This document shows positions 9,084 to 18,364 of a DNA stretch of 38,784 nt, piece after piece. The DNA is taken from positions 1-38,784 of the forward strand of contig CAIYDX010000101.1 of the NCBI GenBank assembly GCA_903925005.1, written 5' to 3'. The number at the start of each line of letters is the position of its first letter. Position 1 is the first letter of the stretch. The translations under genes and the position numbers were made by a program. The DNA is from an uncultured Geobacteraceae bacterium. Its GTDB lineage: Bacteria; Desulfobacterota; Desulfuromonadia; Geobacterales; Pseudopelobacteraceae. The notes beneath the pieces were generated by a model. That model had not been told where the DNA came from, did no database searches, and saw only the letters and a program-made list of their open reading frames with translations.

Positions 9084-10289
9084 TCAATGTAACGCGGTAA
9101 GATTTCGGAGTACGTCTGTTTTATCGACGACTTCCCATGGCAGGCCTATATCCATCCTTCCTACATGACCGTAGGCTGCCAGTTTACGGTAAAACCCCCC
9201 TTTGACCATCATCGGAAGCCGCCTGAGATTGAATTGCTGTACTATCCCGGCCACCCGAAATTCAAAATGCCTTTCAACAAGTGCAGCAATATCTTCATCA
9301 GGGATTCTGCCGGTGCCGAACGTTTCGGCCTGGATACTTACAGGTCGGGAACACCCTATGGAATAGCTCAACTGAATCTCGCATTCATCTGCGATTCCTG
9401 TTGCTACGATATTTTTGGCCGCATAGCGGGCAGCGTATGCGCCGACCCGGTCGATGCGTAGCGGGTCTTTTCCGTTCAAAGTAGCGTCGCTGTACCGTGC
9501 GTACTCTCCGTATGTGTCTATCGCGTTTTTGCGGCCTGTGAGTCCAGAATGGACAGAAGGTCCTCCCTCGATGAAAGGGCCTTCGGGGTTGATAAAAATG
9601 TGCGTCTGGGTATCGGGTCTAAGCGCTTCATCAGAAAATGCATTATCGATCACGGCTTTCCGTATATCGTCCTGAAGCCTTTTGTAACTGGGTTCTCCAG
9701 CCTGGTTCTGGCTCGCTATGACGGTTATGCTGTGGATGCGGGAAGGGAGCCCATTCCGATACTCAATGCCCACTTGTGTTTTTCCGTCGGGTGCGAGGTA
9801 GGGGATAATTTTTTGCAACCGCACCGACGTGAGACGACGTGCCAGTCGGTGGGCAAGCCAGATGGGGAGAGGCATGAGAGCGGCGGTCTGGTTGCAGGCG
9901 AATCCGAAAACGGTCACCTGGTTCCGCACTGGTATCTCTTCGATCTCCTCGTCCGTTAACTCCCTGTCTGGGAATGTGCACCCATCGTAATGAGGGAGTT
10001 CCGATAGACTCGTCACAATACTGCACGTTTTGCTATTGAAGTTATGGTGGTCATAACCGGCCATTGCGATGACCTGCCGAGCTATGTTCGAAAAATCGAT
10101 GGCAACATTTGCTGCAAACCTGGCTGCTATGAATACAATGGCATTGGCCACTGCGCATTCCGCGATAATGCGTGCGCAGGGGTCGTGCTGGAGAAAACGG
10201 TCTACAATCGCATCGCTGATCTGGTCGCACAGCTTGTCCGGATGTCCTTCGGTGACCGACTCTGAGGTGAACATGAAGTCCTTTTTCAT
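9084..10289 (-). CDS. Divergent S-adenosylmethionine synthetase-like protein
   Basis: The 401 residues align along their whole length with MetK. HPDK is at 16-19, FGFACNQTAALMPLPI at about 128-143, APDGKTQV at 166-173, GLTGRK at 249-254, and GKDPLRIDR and AYAARYAAKNIVA at about 273-296. Several residues of the usual active site are changed. The GGEITT loop reads AARFAA (Glu to Arg57), GAGDQG reads PVRNQV (Asp to Asn123), GGPxGDxG reads GGPSVHSG (Asp to His247), and the second lysine after GKD is Arg278. His16, Asp18, Lys170, Lys274 and Asp280 remain. It may bind ATP or methionine-like ligands, or catalyse a different reaction, instead of making SAM at normal rates. Its ATG overlaps the ATPase stop (ATGA), with GGAG upstream, so the two are translationally coupled. 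Housekeeping MetK is presumably elsewhere. Confidence 0.85.
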   Translation of the reverse strand: MKKDFMFTSESVTEGHPDKLCDQISDAIVDRFLQHDPCARIIAECAVANAIVFIAARFAANVAIDFSNIARQVIAMAGYDHHNFNSKTCSIVTSLSELPHYDGCTFPDRELTDEEIEEIPVRNQVTVFGFACNQTAALMPLPIWLAHRLARRLTSVRLQKIIPYLAPDGKTQVGIEYRNGLPSRIHSITVIASQNQAGEPSYKRLQDDIRKAVIDNAFSDEALRPDTQTHIFINPEGPFIEGGPSVHSGLTGRKNAIDTYGEYARYSDATLNGKDPLRIDRVGAYAARYAAKNIVATGIADECEIQLSYSIGCSRPVSIQAETFGTGRIPDEDIAALVERHFEFRVAGIVQQFNLRRLPMMVKGGFYRKLAAYGHVGRMDIGLPWEVVDKTDVLRNLTALH

Positions 10290-11956
10290 AGTGATACTCC
10301 ACTTTGTTTTTTAGAAGCTTCGTTGACCATAAGGGGCAGCACGGCACTCCCCCCGATTACCAGGCCGTCGATGAGTGAAATGGGGGTGATACCGAGGAGC
10401 CTTCGCAAGCCGGGTACCACCAGGGTACATGCCTGCAACGCAAAAGACCCTCCCAAAGCAAATTTAAGGTAACGGTTGGGGGGAAGTTGAGTATTGTCAA
10501 ACATACTGACCGTTTCCGAACGGCAACTGAAGGCGTGCAGGAGCTGCGCCGAGCTCAGGCTCATAAAAGCAAGCGTACCGGCGCGTGGTCCCATGCCGTA
10601 GCGTAAAAGTCCGTACCCATAAGCACCCATGGCGCATGCCGTTATAGTAGCACCTTCAAGGGAGATTCTCCGCAGGTCTGCGTTAGTTATAATCGGCTCC
10701 TGAGGGTCCCGCGGAGGACGACTCAAAACATCCGGTTCTGGTTGTTCAAGGGCAAGGGCGAGACCGGGGAAAATATCGGACAAAAGATTGATCCAAAGTA
10801 GTTGGAGCGAGTTCAGGGGCTGCCCCATCCCGCCGGCGATCGCGGTGAACATGACCATAATTTCGCTTAAATTGGTTGCGAGAAGGAAATGGACTGACTT
10901 CCGAATGTTGCTATAAATCGTCCTGCCGTGACTAATGGCAATAATCATGGTTTCCAGGTTGTCGTCTTCCAGTACCACGTCGGCGACTTCACGCGCAACA
11001 TCGGTACCAGCATTCCCCATGGCAATACCTATGTCCGCAGCCTTAAGCGCAGGGCTGTCATTGATGCCGTCGCCAGTCATGGCAACTACTCGCCCACACT
11101 TCTGAAGAGCCTGGACAATCTGGAGTTTCTGTGCAGGACTAACTCGGGCGAACACATGGACATTTCTGGCAAATGCGGCCAGAAGGTCAGGGTCCATTTT
11201 CTCAAGGTGTGTAGAGTCGAATATCTCAAGCGGGGTGTCCTTGTTCAGGTTAAGCTCTTTGCCTATGGCATATGCGGTTGGTACTTGATCGCCGGTAATC
11301 ATGAGTGTATCAATGCCAGCCCTGTGGAAGACCTCGATCAATTCCTTTGACCCTGGCTTGACAGGATCCGTCATACCGATGAGACCGAGCCAGACAAAAT
11401 CTTGTTCCCTCTCTTCCCCACCTTGACCGGTATGCAGGGAGTAGGCAACGCCGAGAACCCGCAGCGGCTTGCCGGCCATGCGTTCATTGGCAAGTTCAAT
11501 CGCCAGTCGATCTTCAACGGTCAGAGGAAGTTGTTCTCCATCCTTCATATACCAGGTACACATGGCGAGTACTTCCAGAGGACTCCCCTTGACGGCGAGT
11601 AGACGTTTTGAATCGCCGACTCCGCTTTCTTGCGGCACGACAGGATCCATTTCGGAAGTACCAATAGAGTGCAGTGTGATCATGTAGTTCCGGCTTTCGG
11701 AGCGATGGGTGATTTTGTCCAGTGGATACAACGCCCTGAGCCTGGTAACGTCGACTCCGGAGGTTACGGCGAGATGAATGAGGGCGTTTTCCGTGGAGGA
11801 GCCCCGGAGGAGATGCTCGCCAACCCGTATTTCGACTTCAGACTCATTGCAGAGAACGCAGATATGGATCAGACGCAGCAGTTCATCACAGGCATAGGGG
11901 TTGATCGCCTCAGTCTCGGTGTTAAATTGACCGTCGCGTACCTTTATCTCTTTCAT
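10286..11956 (-). pseudogene. P-type cation ATPase, C-terminal two-thirds (5' end lost at an insertion sequence)
   Basis: The frame encodes 556 residues from an internal ATG and stays open to the insertion-sequence end at 11974. It has the nucleotide-binding domain (AVKGSPLEVLAM near 121-132) and the P-domain motifs MITGDQVPTA (about 219-228) and MTGDGINDSPALKAADIGIA (293-312). The C-terminal membrane domain of Ca2+/Mg2+-type ATPases follows (NLSEIMVMF, LLWINLLSDIFPGLALA, then four further helices). The actuator domain, membrane helices 1-4 and the phosphorylated DKTGT aspartate are missing, so it cannot pump ions. The missing part is not on the other side of the insertion sequence. It overlaps the MetK-like gene by four bases. 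It could still be translated, or be transcribed from the insertion sequence. Confidence 0.85.
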
Positions 11957-11974
11957 TCCAACATTAATATTTAC

Positions 11975-11985
11975 GGTTCCTCACA
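11975..11985 (+). repeat. Left terminal inverted repeat of the ISL3 element
   Basis: GGTTCCTCACA; it matches the right end with one mismatch. The transposase stop codon (minus-strand TGA at 11981-11983) is part of it. Confidence 0.75.
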
Positions 11986-13210
11986 CGAACCTGTGCAAAA
12001 TAGTAGGCATGGTTAGATTGCCCATGCAGTGATACAAATTGAGGATATAGTTCTTTGCCGTTCTGAAGCCGTAAGCTCTGTGGCTGATTACCTTCGCCTT
12101 ATTATTCAGCCCTTCGGCTATGCCGTTTGAGATCGGCATATCGAAGTAGGTGAGGATGTTTTCCTCATGTTTTTTGAGCAGTTTTGCAACTTCTTGCATT
12201 GGCTTGATTGCTGATTCATCAACCCAAGAGTACCACTGCTCAAGATGTTTGGCTGCCAGCTCTTTTGTTGTTGACTGCCAGAAATCCCTGAAGGACTCCT
12301 TGAGCAGATAAGCGCGATGGATATTCAGGTTCAGGGTTTCCAAATGGCTCAAAGTGGCTTTTTGTCTGTCCGTGAGATTCCAGGGATTCTTGAGCCAAAT
12401 GTACCTACTACCGGCAACCAGTTTCTGGTGTTCTTTGCCCTTTTCATTAATCTCCTGGCGGCGTACCGTGTCTACGGCCTCAGTGAGTTGCTTGACAATA
12501 TGAAACTTGTCGAATACCAATGTTGCCTGAGGTGCCTTGGCCTTAACCGCGTTTATGAAGGCAGGCCACATATCGCAGCAGATGCCTTCCAGTTGTTTGG
12601 TTCTCTCTGGTCCAAAGAAGCTGAAAAAAGCATCAAGGCTTTTTATTGAGCGACCTTCGCCGCTCCAGATGAGTACTCCGGTTTTCAGGTCATATACGTT
12701 GGTGAGATAGACATGACCCTTTTGCCGAGATATCTCATCAATACCTATGTGCGTTATTCCAGAGAGATCGCGGTGAGCAAACCCAAATGCAACCACGTAG
12801 GCAACGGCTGCTGCTACCGTGCCCCAGGAACAGCCAAACTGCTTGGCAACCTGCTGCCATGTCAGCTGTCGAGCCCAGGTAGCAATGCTGACAGCGAGTG
12901 CTTTGGTGAGTCGCTTTCTTCCGGCAGCCCACGGCATCTGCTCAACATGGATGCCGCCACATTTTGAACAAAGGACACGGCACGGCGCGTATGCCAGATT
13001 TACATCTATACCCCACAGAGGTACGTGGCGAAAACGATGTACAGTCAACGTATCCCGATAGTCACCGGGAGTTCCGCACACTCCACAACGTGGGTGATAA
13101 CGAAGATCGGGCTCAATGGAAATGAGAATCTCGGAATCCTTCTTCTCAACTGATTCGATGCGAAATCCTTGCAACTCAAGTGTCTCGCGGATAATATGTG
13201 TGATAAGCAT
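11981..13210 (-). CDS. ISL3-family transposase
   Basis: This 409-residue DDE transposase matches the ISL3 (IS204/IS1001/IS1165) family. The N-terminal zinc-binding part has RCGVCG (C42, C45) and CRVLCSKCGG (C77, C81, C84). A helix-turn-helix-like region follows (TWQQVAKQFGCSWGTV, about 117-132). The catalytic acids are D158 in HIGIDEISRQKGHVYLT, D213 in CCDMWPAF and E366 in SNGIAEGLNNKAK; the last part, SHRAYGFRTAKNY, is also diagnostic. No frameshift or internal stop is seen, so it may be active. It is responsible for the disruption of the neighbouring P-type ATPase gene. Confidence 0.95.
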   Translation of the reverse strand: MLITHIIRETLELQGFRIESVEKKDSEILISIEPDLRYHPRCGVCGTPGDYRDTLTVHRFRHVPLWGIDVNLAYAPCRVLCSKCGGIHVEQMPWAAGRKRLTKALAVSIATWARQLTWQQVAKQFGCSWGTVAAAVAYVVAFGFAHRDLSGITHIGIDEISRQKGHVYLTNVYDLKTGVLIWSGEGRSIKSLDAFFSFFGPERTKQLEGICCDMWPAFINAVKAKAPQATLVFDKFHIVKQLTEAVDTVRRQEINEKGKEHQKLVAGSRYIWLKNPWNLTDRQKATLSHLETLNLNIHRAYLLKESFRDFWQSTTKELAAKHLEQWYSWVDESAIKPMQEVAKLLKKHEENILTYFDMPISNGIAEGLNNKAKVISHRAYGFRTAKNYILNLYHCMGNLTMPTILHRFV

Positions 13211-13310
13211 GGGTTCCTCGCTCAGATAGAATGGTTGGTCGCGCTTCCATAACTACCTGATGGAGCCCATGCTTTTCAATTATTAAAGATCAAAATCATG
13301 CATTAAATAC

Positions 13311-13321
13311 TGTGACGAACC
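13311..13321 (-). repeat. Right terminal inverted repeat of the ISL3 element
   Basis: Minus-strand GGTTCGTCACA. It lies only 15 bases from the stop codon of the HEPN gene. Confidence 0.72.
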
Positions 13322-13336
13322 AATATTATTCCAAAA

Positions 13337-13711
13337 TCAAAGAATCAATCTAACCTCATCACGAATTGCCATGGCAGCAACTATAGATTCCGATGCATCA
13401 TCCTCATCCGCAGACATCCCTGGATATCTAACTTCAACAGCCATTGCCGACAAAATTCTGGCAAAGTGCAAAACTCTGCTCAAAGCTGGATATAATGGCA
13501 TCAACTGGTTGAGTAATGCTTCAAGATCATGAATCCGCGGAACCCGCAAATCGTTTTCAAGAAGAACAGCTTTTAAATATTTCTCAGCGCATTGTTGTGC
13601 ATGAAAACAAACAGCATCGTAATTCGACGACTCAACTACCAGAACTTCGCGTTTCGCAGTATCAAGATCGGCATCGGCTTTCGCTATCCATTCCTTGGTT
13701 TCAGGTTTCAT
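13337..13711 (-). CDS. HEPN-domain protein (toxin of MNT/HEPN pair)
   Basis: This 124-residue all-helical protein has the HEPN pattern: EWIAKADADLDTAKRE, then YDAVCFHAQQCAEKYLKAVL (residues 31-50), then RVPRIHDLEALL, and a C-terminal VRYPG segment. R56 and H61 form the R-x4-H motif found in HEPN ribonucleases. In type VII toxin-antitoxin systems the HEPN protein is an RNase held inactive by adenylylation by its nucleotidyltransferase partner. Its start overlaps the MNT gene by 11 bases, so the two are translationally coupled. Its 3' end is 15 bases from the insertion sequence, but the gene seems complete. Its exact RNA target is unknown. Confidence 0.85.
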   Translation of the reverse strand: MKPETKEWIAKADADLDTAKREVLVVESSNYDAVCFHAQQCAEKYLKAVLLENDLRVPRIHDLEALLNQLMPLYPALSRVLHFARILSAMAVEVRYPGMSADEDDASESIVAAMAIRDEVRLIL

Positions 13712-14012
13712 ACAACACCGTACCGCGTGTTACGATATCGGTAATGAATCTGTCGTGGCAGGCTAACCGTTCCTGAAGCTGTTCAGGGGTACGAACCAGC
13801 AAATCAAGCGGAACTCCGGGCGTGATACGCTCCCGTATGTCAACGGCAACCCGCCAGGGTTTCCCTTGAAAGGGCAGTACCACAAGCAAATCGACATCCG
13901 AGTCGATATCCGGATTGCCCCATGAATGTGAACCGAACAGGATTATTTTTTGTGGGGCAAATTCCCTGCGAATCTGTTCGGAAATGTTTTGAATCTCGAA
14001 GGCGGTAGCCAT
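13701..14012 (-). CDS. Minimal nucleotidyltransferase (MNT antitoxin)
   Basis: The 103-residue product is a DNA-polymerase-beta-type minimal nucleotidyltransferase. GSHSWG (27-32) and SDVDLLVV (38-45) give metal-binding acids D39 and D41, and the third acid is D70 in VPLDLLV. The ATG at 14012 is chosen because GGAG lies seven bases ahead; an in-frame start at 14030 has no such site. With the overlapping HEPN gene it forms a typical MntA/HepT-like (type VII) pair, in which this enzyme transfers AMP to the toxin. It is the first gene of the pair, upstream of the toxin. Confidence 0.87.
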   Translation of the reverse strand: MATAFEIQNISEQIRREFAPQKIILFGSHSWGNPDIDSDVDLLVVLPFQGKPWRVAVDIRERITPGVPLDLLVRTPEQLQERLACHDRFITDIVTRGTVLYET

Positions 14013-14103
14013 ACATGATCTCCATGTCACTATTAATATGGATAGATAAACCTATAAAAACCATATACGCCTATCTTGTCAAGCGTAACCTCCGGCAGTA
14101 ATG

Positions 14104-14140
14104 AAAAAAGGCCCACCGGAATTATATCCCGACGGGCCTT
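14104..14140 (-). terminator. Rho-independent terminator of acnB
   Basis: On the minus strand AAGGCCC (14140-14134) pairs with GGGCCTT (14114-14108), with an inner CGG/CCG pairing, and is followed by a run of T. It starts 20 bases after the acnB stop. Confidence 0.85.
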
Positions 14141-14160
14141 GCTCTTCAGAAAGTTTTCCC

Positions 14161-16692
14161 TTACTTATATTCCGGCATCTCATCAAACTGCAGATACTTG
14201 TAAATCTTATCCGTGTTCGGCTCGATCTTCTCTTTGAAGATTTCCAGGAACTCAGGCGCTGTCGGCAGCTTACCCAACAGTGCCGTTACCGCGCCCAGCT
14301 CGGCGGAACCGAGATACACCTTGGCGCCGTTGCCGATACGGTCATCGAAGTTACGGGTCGAGGTGGAGAACATATTCACCCCGTCCGGTACGCGGGCCTG
14401 GTTACCCATGCAGAGCGAGCAGCCGGCGATTTCGATACGGGCGCCAAAGGCGCTGTAAATCGCGAAGACTGCTTCGTCTTTGAGCTTCTGCTGATCCATG
14501 CGGGTCGGCGGGCAGATCCAGGTACGGACCGCCGGATTGAACTTCTGGCCACGCCAGATTTCGGCGGCGGCACGGAAGTGGCCGATATTGGTCATGCAGG
14601 AGCCGAGGAACACGTCCTGAATCTGGGTGCCGGCAACTTCCGAAAGTAGCTTGACGTCATCCGGATCATTCGGACAGGCCAGAATCGGTTCGGTGATCTC
14701 GGACAGGTCGATTTCGATAACCGCGGCATATTCGGCATTGGCGTCCGCTTCAAGCAGTTTGGGCGCTTTCAGCCAGTCGTTGACGGCATCGATACGGTTC
14801 TGCAACGTCTGGGCGTCCTGGTACCCTTCTTGAATCATCTTCTTCATCAGCGCCACGTTGGAGCGGAGATAGGTGGCGACAGAAGCCTCGGAAAGCTTGA
14901 TGCACCCGGCAGCGGCAGAACGCTCGGCAGCAGCGTCGGTCAGTTCAAAGGCCTGCTCGACGGAGAGGTCGGGCAACCCTTCCATTTCCAGAATGCGGCC
15001 GTTGAAGATATTGACCTTGTTCTTCTTCGGTACCGTCAGAAGCCCCTGCTTGATGGCCCAGTACGGAATAGCGTTGACCGCATCACGCAAGGTTATGCCG
15101 GAGTTGAGTTTGCCCTTGAAACGAACCAGCACCGATTCCGGCATGTCAAGCGGCATGAAGCCCATCGCACCGGCAAAGGCCACCAGACCGGAACCGGCCG
15201 GAAAAGAGATGCCGATCGGGAAACGGGTGTGGGAGTCGCCGCCGGTACCTACGGTATCCGGAAGCAGCAGGCGGTTCAGCCATGAGTGGATAACGCCGTC
15301 GCCCGGCTTGAGCGGTACGCCGCACCGCTCGGTAATGAACTGCGGCAGGTTTTTGTGCATCTTGACGTCGGCCGGCTTCGGATAGGCGGCGGTGTGACAG
15401 AATGACTGCATGAACATCGGCGACAGGAACTTGAGACAGGCCAGCTCTTTCAGTTCGTCGGCGGTCATCGGACCGGTGGTATCCTGTGAGCCGACGGTTG
15501 TCATCTTCGGTTCGCAGGCGGTGCTTGGAAGGATACCGGCAACGCCGCAGGCCTGACCGACCATTTTCTGCGCCTGGGTGTACCCCTGCCCTGCTTTCGG
15601 CACCGGGTTGACCGGCAGTGTGAAGATATCGGTGGCGCCGAGTCCGAGCGCCGCACGGGCACGGTCGGTAACGGCGCGACCGATGATCAGCGGAATACGG
15701 CCGCCGGCGCGGAATTCGTCGGCAACGGTGTTGGGAGCGATCTGGAAAGTGGAGAGCAGTTCGCCAGCCTCGCTTCTGATCTCCCCTTTTTTGGTATTGA
15801 TAACAATCACGTCGCCGGTATTCATCTTGGTAACATCGGCTTTCAGCGGTAGAGCGCCGGAATCCTGGGCGGTATTGAAGAAAATCGGGGCGATGACGCT
15901 GCCGATGATGACGCCGGCACTCTTTTTGTTAGGCACACATGGGATATCCTGACCGATGCACCAGAGAACCGAGTTGCAGGCAGATTTGCGCGAAGAGCCG
16001 GTTCCGACAACATCGCCGACAAATGCAACCTGAAAGCCGTCGGCACGGAACTTGGCAATGGTTGCCAGTCCGTCGGGGAAACGGGTCTTACCCATGGCCA
16101 GGGCATGCAGAGGAATATCGGGGCGACTCCAGGCATCTCCGGCAGGCGAGAAATCATCGGTGTTGATTTCGCCTTCAACCTTGTACACCTTGACCTTGAT
16201 GGTCTCGGCCAGACTCGGTTTATTGGTGAACCATTCAGCGTTGGCCCAGGACTGCAGGACTTTTTTGGCAGCGGCATTCGTAGCGGAAAGCTCGACGACC
16301 TTGTCGAAACCGTCATAAACAAGAGTCATCCCGGACAGGGCACAGGCGGCTTCGTCAGCCAGTTCGGGCTTTGTCAAGGCGTTCACCAGCGGAGCCACGT
16401 TGTAGCCGCCCATCATTGTACCGAGCAAGCGAATCGCGTCAACCGGAGAAACCAGCGGCGACTTCTTTGATCCTGAGACGATTTCGGCAAGGAATGCGGC
16501 CTTTACTTCGGCAGCCGGATCAACACCTGGAGAAACGCGATCCTTGATCAGTCCAAGCAGGAAAGCTTCCTTACCCGCGGGCGGATTAACCAATAGTTCA
16601 CACAGACCGGTGGTCTGTTCGGGAGTCAATGGAAGTGCGGGGATACCTTGTGCTCCCCTCTCCTTTTCATGTGCAAGATACGCTTCAATCAT
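14161..16692 (-). CDS. acnB: Aconitate hydratase B
   Basis: AcnB interconverts citrate and isocitrate in the TCA cycle; many AcnB proteins can also hydrate 2-methylaconitate. The 843 residues match the family length (about 860). The N-terminal HEAT-like domain is followed by the swivelling domain, as is usual for AcnB and opposite to AcnA. The 4Fe-4S ligands are C699 in [11 protein letters not shown], and C758 and C761 in [10 protein letters not shown]. Motifs such as [20 protein letters not shown] are intact. AGGAGG lies five bases before the ATG. It is a single-gene unit with its own promoter (16763-16792) and terminator (14104-14140). Confidence 0.98.
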   Translation of the reverse strand: MIEAYLAHEKERGAQGIPALPLTPEQTTGLCELLVNPPAGKEAFLLGLIKDRVSPGVDPAAEVKAAFLAEIVSGSKKSPLVSPVDAIRLLGTMMGGYNVAPLVNALTKPELADEAACALSGMTLVYDGFDKVVELSATNAAAKKVLQSWANAEWFTNKPSLAETIKVKVYKVEGEINTDDFSPAGDAWSRPDIPLHALAMGKTRFPDGLATIAKFRADGFQVAFVGDVVGTGSSRKSACNSVLWCIGQDIPCVPNKKSAGVIIGSVIAPIFFNTAQDSGALPLKADVTKMNTGDVIVINTKKGEIRSEAGELLSTFQIAPNTVADEFRAGGRIPLIIGRAVTDRARAALGLGATDIFTLPVNPVPKAGQGYTQAQKMVGQACGVAGILPSTACEPKMTTVGSQDTTGPMTADELKELACLKFLSPMFMQSFCHTAAYPKPADVKMHKNLPQFITERCGVPLKPGDGVIHSWLNRLLLPDTVGTGGDSHTRFPIGISFPAGSGLVAFAGAMGFMPLDMPESVLVRFKGKLNSGITLRDAVNAIPYWAIKQGLLTVPKKNKVNIFNGRILEMEGLPDLSVEQAFELTDAAAERSAAAGCIKLSEASVATYLRSNVALMKKMIQEGYQDAQTLQNRIDAVNDWLKAPKLLEADANAEYAAVIEIDLSEITEPILACPNDPDDVKLLSEVAGTQIQDVFLGSCMTNIGHFRAAAEIWRGQKFNPAVRTWICPPTRMDQQKLKDEAVFAIYSAFGARIEIAGCSLCMGNQARVPDGVNMFSTSTRNFDDRIGNGAKVYLGSAELGAVTALLGKLPTAPEFLEIFKEKIEPNTDKIYKYLQFDEMPEYK

Positions 16693-16762
16693 AAGTTCCT
16701 CCTTCGTGGGGTATATTCCGCGGTGGTTACGAGCAGTAAAAACGCGAGTGCAAATCGCATAC

Positions 16763-16792
16763 TGTATACACTTTTCCGAAAGCGCTTGTCAA
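16763..16792 (-). promoter_or_regulatory. Probable sigma-70-type promoter of acnB
   Basis: On the minus strand a perfect TTGACA (16792-16787) is followed, after 18 bases, by TATACA (16768-16763), about 70 bases before the acnB ATG. Confidence 0.65.
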
Positions 16793-16852
16793 ATCATAAT
16801 TGTTCTGAAACCAGGGCTTTAAGCCTTACCAAACAAATCATCCGTTCTTGAA

Positions 16853-16896
16853 AAACAAAGCCCCGCCGCAGCTGAGCAGACCAGCATGCGGAGGGG
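16853..16896 (-). terminator. Terminator of the envelope protease operon
   Basis: On the minus strand CCCC-t-CCGCA (16896-16887) pairs with TGCGG-c-GGGG, with an inner GCTG/CAGC extension and a T-rich tail (CTTTGTTTTT). It lies about 35 bases after the stop of the M48 gene. Confidence 0.8.
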
Positions 16897-16930
16897 AATC
16901 TGCATTACTCTCAGTAAAAGTGTCGTCTGC

Positions 16931-17803
16931 CTATTTCATTTTCGCGTATTTTGCAAACCTGTCATAAACAACTGTCAGCGAAGAGTAATCGGGATATTTT
17001 TTCAGTTGAGCTTTGAGTCGAGCGATACGTTCGGAAAGCGGCGGATGCGTCGAGAACCACGAGCCGTTTTTGTCCTTGCTGGATGCTTCGAGCTTCTGCA
17101 GTTTCTCCAAAACCCTGATCAGTCCGGACGGATCGTACCCGGTGCGATAGGCAGTCTCCATCGCCGCCAGATCCGCTTCAAACTCCATATTTTTATCGAG
17201 CCCCTTGTCAAACAGGACGGTCTGCATTTCGCCTATTGTCGCTGCCAGCTTCTTCCCCTGGTCGCCGCCAACGCTTGCCGCGGTAATCGTACCGACACCC
17301 TGATAGAGCTGGGCTCTCTGAATGCTCTTCAGTGCATGTTTTCCCGCTACGTGGCCGATTTCGTGAGCCAGCACCCCCGCCAGTTCGGCTTCGTTATCCA
17401 GAATGGCAATTAACGCACGACTGACGAAAATAACACCTCCCGGAACGGCAAAAGCATTCTGTACCGGACTGTCCAGTACCGCGAACCGGTACGGGATGGT
17501 TGAACGTTTACTATTGCTGGCAACAGCATTACCTACCAGATTGACATAATGCTGCAGAGCTTCATTCTTCACCGGAGCACCGAAACGCTGCAACCCTTCC
17601 AGAGCCAGAGCATCACCAATAGTGCGTTCCGTCTTATAGTCGATCTCCTTCGTACTCGATATTACCTGAGTTACCCCCGATAACATCTTACCCTCTTTTG
17701 AGTCCGGCTTGACAATATCCTGAATCGTGTCCATGAGATCGGCAGAAGCGAATGATGTCGTAACGATCAGTGCCGACAGTGCCAGGAATAGCATAAGCCT
17801 CAT
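16931..17803 (-). CDS. Exported M48-family metalloprotease
   Basis: This 290-residue protein has a signal peptide (about residues 1-21, ending SFASA) and the zinc motif HEIGH at 147-151, with the third ligand in MEFEAD (E207). The segments FAVPGGVIFVSRALIAIL (118-135) and STHPPLSERI near the C terminus are typical of M48C proteases such as BepA/LoiP, but the TPR domain of BepA is absent. It should act in the periplasm on outer-membrane or envelope proteins. Its ATG overlaps the SH3 gene stop (ATGA). It is the last gene of the five-gene operon that starts with the AsmA-like gene, so it may process or regulate the CHAT protein encoded there; that link is inference. Confidence 0.9.
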   Translation of the reverse strand: MRLMLFLALSALIVTTSFASADLMDTIQDIVKPDSKEGKMLSGVTQVISSTKEIDYKTERTIGDALALEGLQRFGAPVKNEALQHYVNLVGNAVASNSKRSTIPYRFAVLDSPVQNAFAVPGGVIFVSRALIAILDNEAELAGVLAHEIGHVAGKHALKSIQRAQLYQGVGTITAASVGGDQGKKLAATIGEMQTVLFDKGLDKNMEFEADLAAMETAYRTGYDPSGLIRVLEKLQKLEASSKDKNGSWFSTHPPLSERIARLKAQLKKYPDYSSLTVVYDRFAKYAKMK

Positions 17804-18330
17804 TTTCCACCCCCTTGGCCCTGGGCGAATTCTCCTATTTTTCCCTCTTTCAGAAACGCCCTCAACTCCTGGGCAGTGACTTTTCTCGCCAGTATGCCAT
17901 CAAGCGATCTCTTGTACAGTTCCGGGGTGCCGTGATTTTTTGCGTATTTTTCCGTATCTGGCGAAAGGCCGCGAATACTGCGAGCGCTGTCGGTCTTGGC
18001 CGTGTTGATCTGACTTTTCTGCAGGTTTGCACCGAACAGAGGGTCATCCCCACCGGCGACTTCAGCGGCCGGCGGTGTCTCGGAAACCCGTCCCGCATAC
18101 ACCCACCCCTCTTTTCCGACGCCGGTCCTGACTTTCAGCCAGCGACCACCGGACTCGACAACCGCGACCTCCGTTCCTACCAGCAGATCGGCGACAAAAT
18201 CGGATGTGGCCGACGCCTCTGTTTTGAGCGTCGTCCCTTCACTGGACACCCAGCGTTTTTCCGCGGCCAGCGCCAGGGATGCGGTCAGCAGCAGAGCAAC
18301 TGCTGCGACCAGATTACATTTCTTTCTCAT
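17800..18330 (-). CDS. Exported SH3-domain protein
   Basis: The start at 18330 (MRKKCNLVAAVALLL) is chosen because GAGGAG lies seven bases ahead; a start five codons upstream would sit on that site. The 176-residue product has a signal peptide cut near ALAAEK. A bacterial SH3 domain follows at about 25-85, with the typical LKVRTGVGKEGWVYAGRVS end. The tail of about 90 residues is unrecognised and rich in charged and polar residues (PDTEKYAKNHGTPELYKRSL). SH3 domains of this kind bind peptidoglycan or proteins. It lies 34 bases after the CHAT gene and overlaps the M48 gene by four bases, so it may tether that protease or its substrate to the cell wall. Confidence 0.82.
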   Translation of the reverse strand: MRKKCNLVAAVALLLTASLALAAEKRWVSSEGTTLKTEASATSDFVADLLVGTEVAVVESGGRWLKVRTGVGKEGWVYAGRVSETPPAAEVAGGDDPLFGANLQKSQINTAKTDSARSIRGLSPDTEKYAKNHGTPELYKRSLDGILARKVTAQELRAFLKEGKIGEFAQGQGGGK

Positions 18331-18364
18331 CGTGGTACTCCTCATATTTTACCGTCATTTATCG

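Larger units (their letters stand above)
11975..13321. mobile_element. ISL3-family insertion sequence
   Basis: A 1347-base element bounded by GGTTCCTCACA (11975-11985) and the inverted copy of GGTTCGTCACA (13311-13321), identical at 10 of 11 positions. It carries one intact transposase gene whose stop codon lies inside the left repeat. ISL3 elements normally make 8-base target duplications. The flanks here (ATATTTAC on the left, AATATTAT on the right) are AT-rich but do not match, and the ATPase gene is cut on one side only, so DNA next to the element was probably deleted. Confidence 0.85.

Noticed and set aside
11967-13329. Target-site duplication of the ISL3 element
   Set aside because: The flanking 8-mers are both AT-rich (ATATTTAC, AATATTAT) but do not match, so no duplication is claimed.
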